The notes under the pieces: generated by a model
What the model saw: the letters and a program-made list of their open reading frames with translations, nothing else
Told to the model about the DNA's origin: nothing
Databases searched by the model: none
Assembly: GCA_016209665.1 (NCBI GenBank)
Contig: JACQVT010000897.1
Span: forward strand, 1-15,630
Length of the DNA: 15,630 nt
Source of the DNA: Planctomycetota bacterium
GTDB taxonomy: Bacteria; Planctomycetota; Phycisphaerae; UBA1845; PWPN01
Direction of reading: 5' to 3'
Program-made: the position numbers and the translations under genes
Shown: positions 15,187 through 15,630 of the stretch, one piece after another
Numbering within the stretch: position 1 is the first letter of the stretch
Layout of the letters: every line of letters begins with the position of its first letter

Positions 15187-15630
15187 ATGGGATTTGATGG
15201 ATTCTTGAAGATCGAGGGGATTCCGGGCGAGAGCACGGACGACAAGCACAAGGACTGGATCGAGGTTCTTTCGTTCAGTCACGGGGTCACCCAGGCGGCC
15301 ACCACGGCCAGCACCGGCGGGGCCCGCACGGGCGGACGGTGCGACCACGCGGACTTCTCCGTGACCAAGGTCCTGGACAAGGCCAGTCCGAAGATCAACC
15401 TGTTCTGCAGCAACGGCAAGCACATCAACGAGGTGACGGTCGAGCTGTGCCGAGCCGCCGAGGACAAGCAGAAGTTCATGGTCTGGAAGATGACCGACGT
15501 GATCATCTCGAGCGTCGCGCCGGGCGGGTCGGCCCACGGCTCGGAGAACCTGCCGATGGAGCAGGTCAGCTTCAACTACGGCAAGATGGAGTGGACGTAC
15601 ACCGAGACGGACCACAAGACGGGCAAAGCC
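15187..15630 (+). CDS. hcp: Hcp, T6SS inner-tube protein (partial, runs off the right edge)
   Basis: 148 codons are visible with no stop, so the gene continues past the window; Hcp proteins are usually about 150-170 residues, so little is missing. Hcp forms stacked hexameric rings that fill the sheath, are expelled on contraction and can carry small effectors. The sequence is a clear Hcp: FLKIEGIPGES at 6-16, WIEVLSFSHGV at 24-34, FSVTKVLDKASPKI near 58-71, and VIISSVAPGGS followed by VSFNYGKMEWTY near the end. The ATG at 15187 is preceded by AGGAAAGGG (15171-15179) at good distance; an ATG at 15182 is in another frame. It is transcribed divergently from the rest of the cluster, so it is likely under its own control, which suits the high Hcp demand. 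Confidence 0.96.
   Translation, partial: MGFDGFLKIEGIPGESTDDKHKDWIEVLSFSHGVTQAATTASTGGARTGGRCDHADFSVTKVLDKASPKINLFCSNGKHINEVTVELCRAAEDKQKFMVWKMTDVIISSVAPGGSAHGSENLPMEQVSFNYGKMEWTYTETDHKTGKA

Noticed and set aside
14657..15208. Plus-strand frame of 183 codons running into the start of hcp
   Set aside because: Pro/Gly/Arg/Ser-rich without a domain, no ribosome site, and it overlaps the clear hcp start in another frame.

Overview
The window is most of a type VI secretion system (T6SS) locus in a GC-rich Gram-negative bacterium. The TssJ-TssL-TssM membrane complex and the lipoprotein TssJ imply a double-membrane cell with an outer membrane. The FliA-type sigma factor embedded in the cluster, an unusually long TssM and heptamer arrays between genes would fit a planctomycete or a similar lineage. 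That placement is a guess from general impression; nothing in the sequence fixes the taxon.

Layout. Eleven complete genes plus one cut by the left edge lie on the minus strand and read right to left: an unrecognised 239-residue gene, tssJ, tssK, tssL, tssM, tagF, an unrecognised 129-residue gene, a FliA-like sigma factor, tssA, tssB, tssC, and the start of a further gene at the left edge. Gaps are mostly 0-90 bases. There are two start/stop overlaps (tssM/tagF, and the 129-residue gene/sigma). On the right, after a 718-base non-coding region, hcp runs divergently on the plus strand and is cut by the window end.

How they work together. TssJ (outer-membrane lipoprotein), TssL and TssM (inner membrane) form the trans-envelope complex. 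TssK links it to the baseplate, TssA organises assembly of the tail, TssB and TssC polymerise into the contractile sheath, and Hcp forms the inner tube. TagF is a post-translational brake in characterised systems. TssE, TssF, TssG, ClpV/TssH and VgrG/TssI are not complete in this window and would be expected just outside it; the left-edge partial gene may be one of them.

Regulation. Two good sigma-70-type promoter matches are visible on the minus strand. One lies upstream of the 239-residue gene (TTGACG, 16 bases, TAGAAT) and one upstream of tssA (TTGCGT, 17 bases, TATAGT). Each has a palindrome overlapping the spacer. Between tssL and tssM are two related heptamer arrays in opposite orientation that could pair in the mRNA. 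The most unusual features are the embedded sigma factor with its overlapping small partner gene, the unrecognised first gene of the operon, and these intergenic structures. I saw no tRNA, rRNA, CRISPR array, insertion sequence or integrase.
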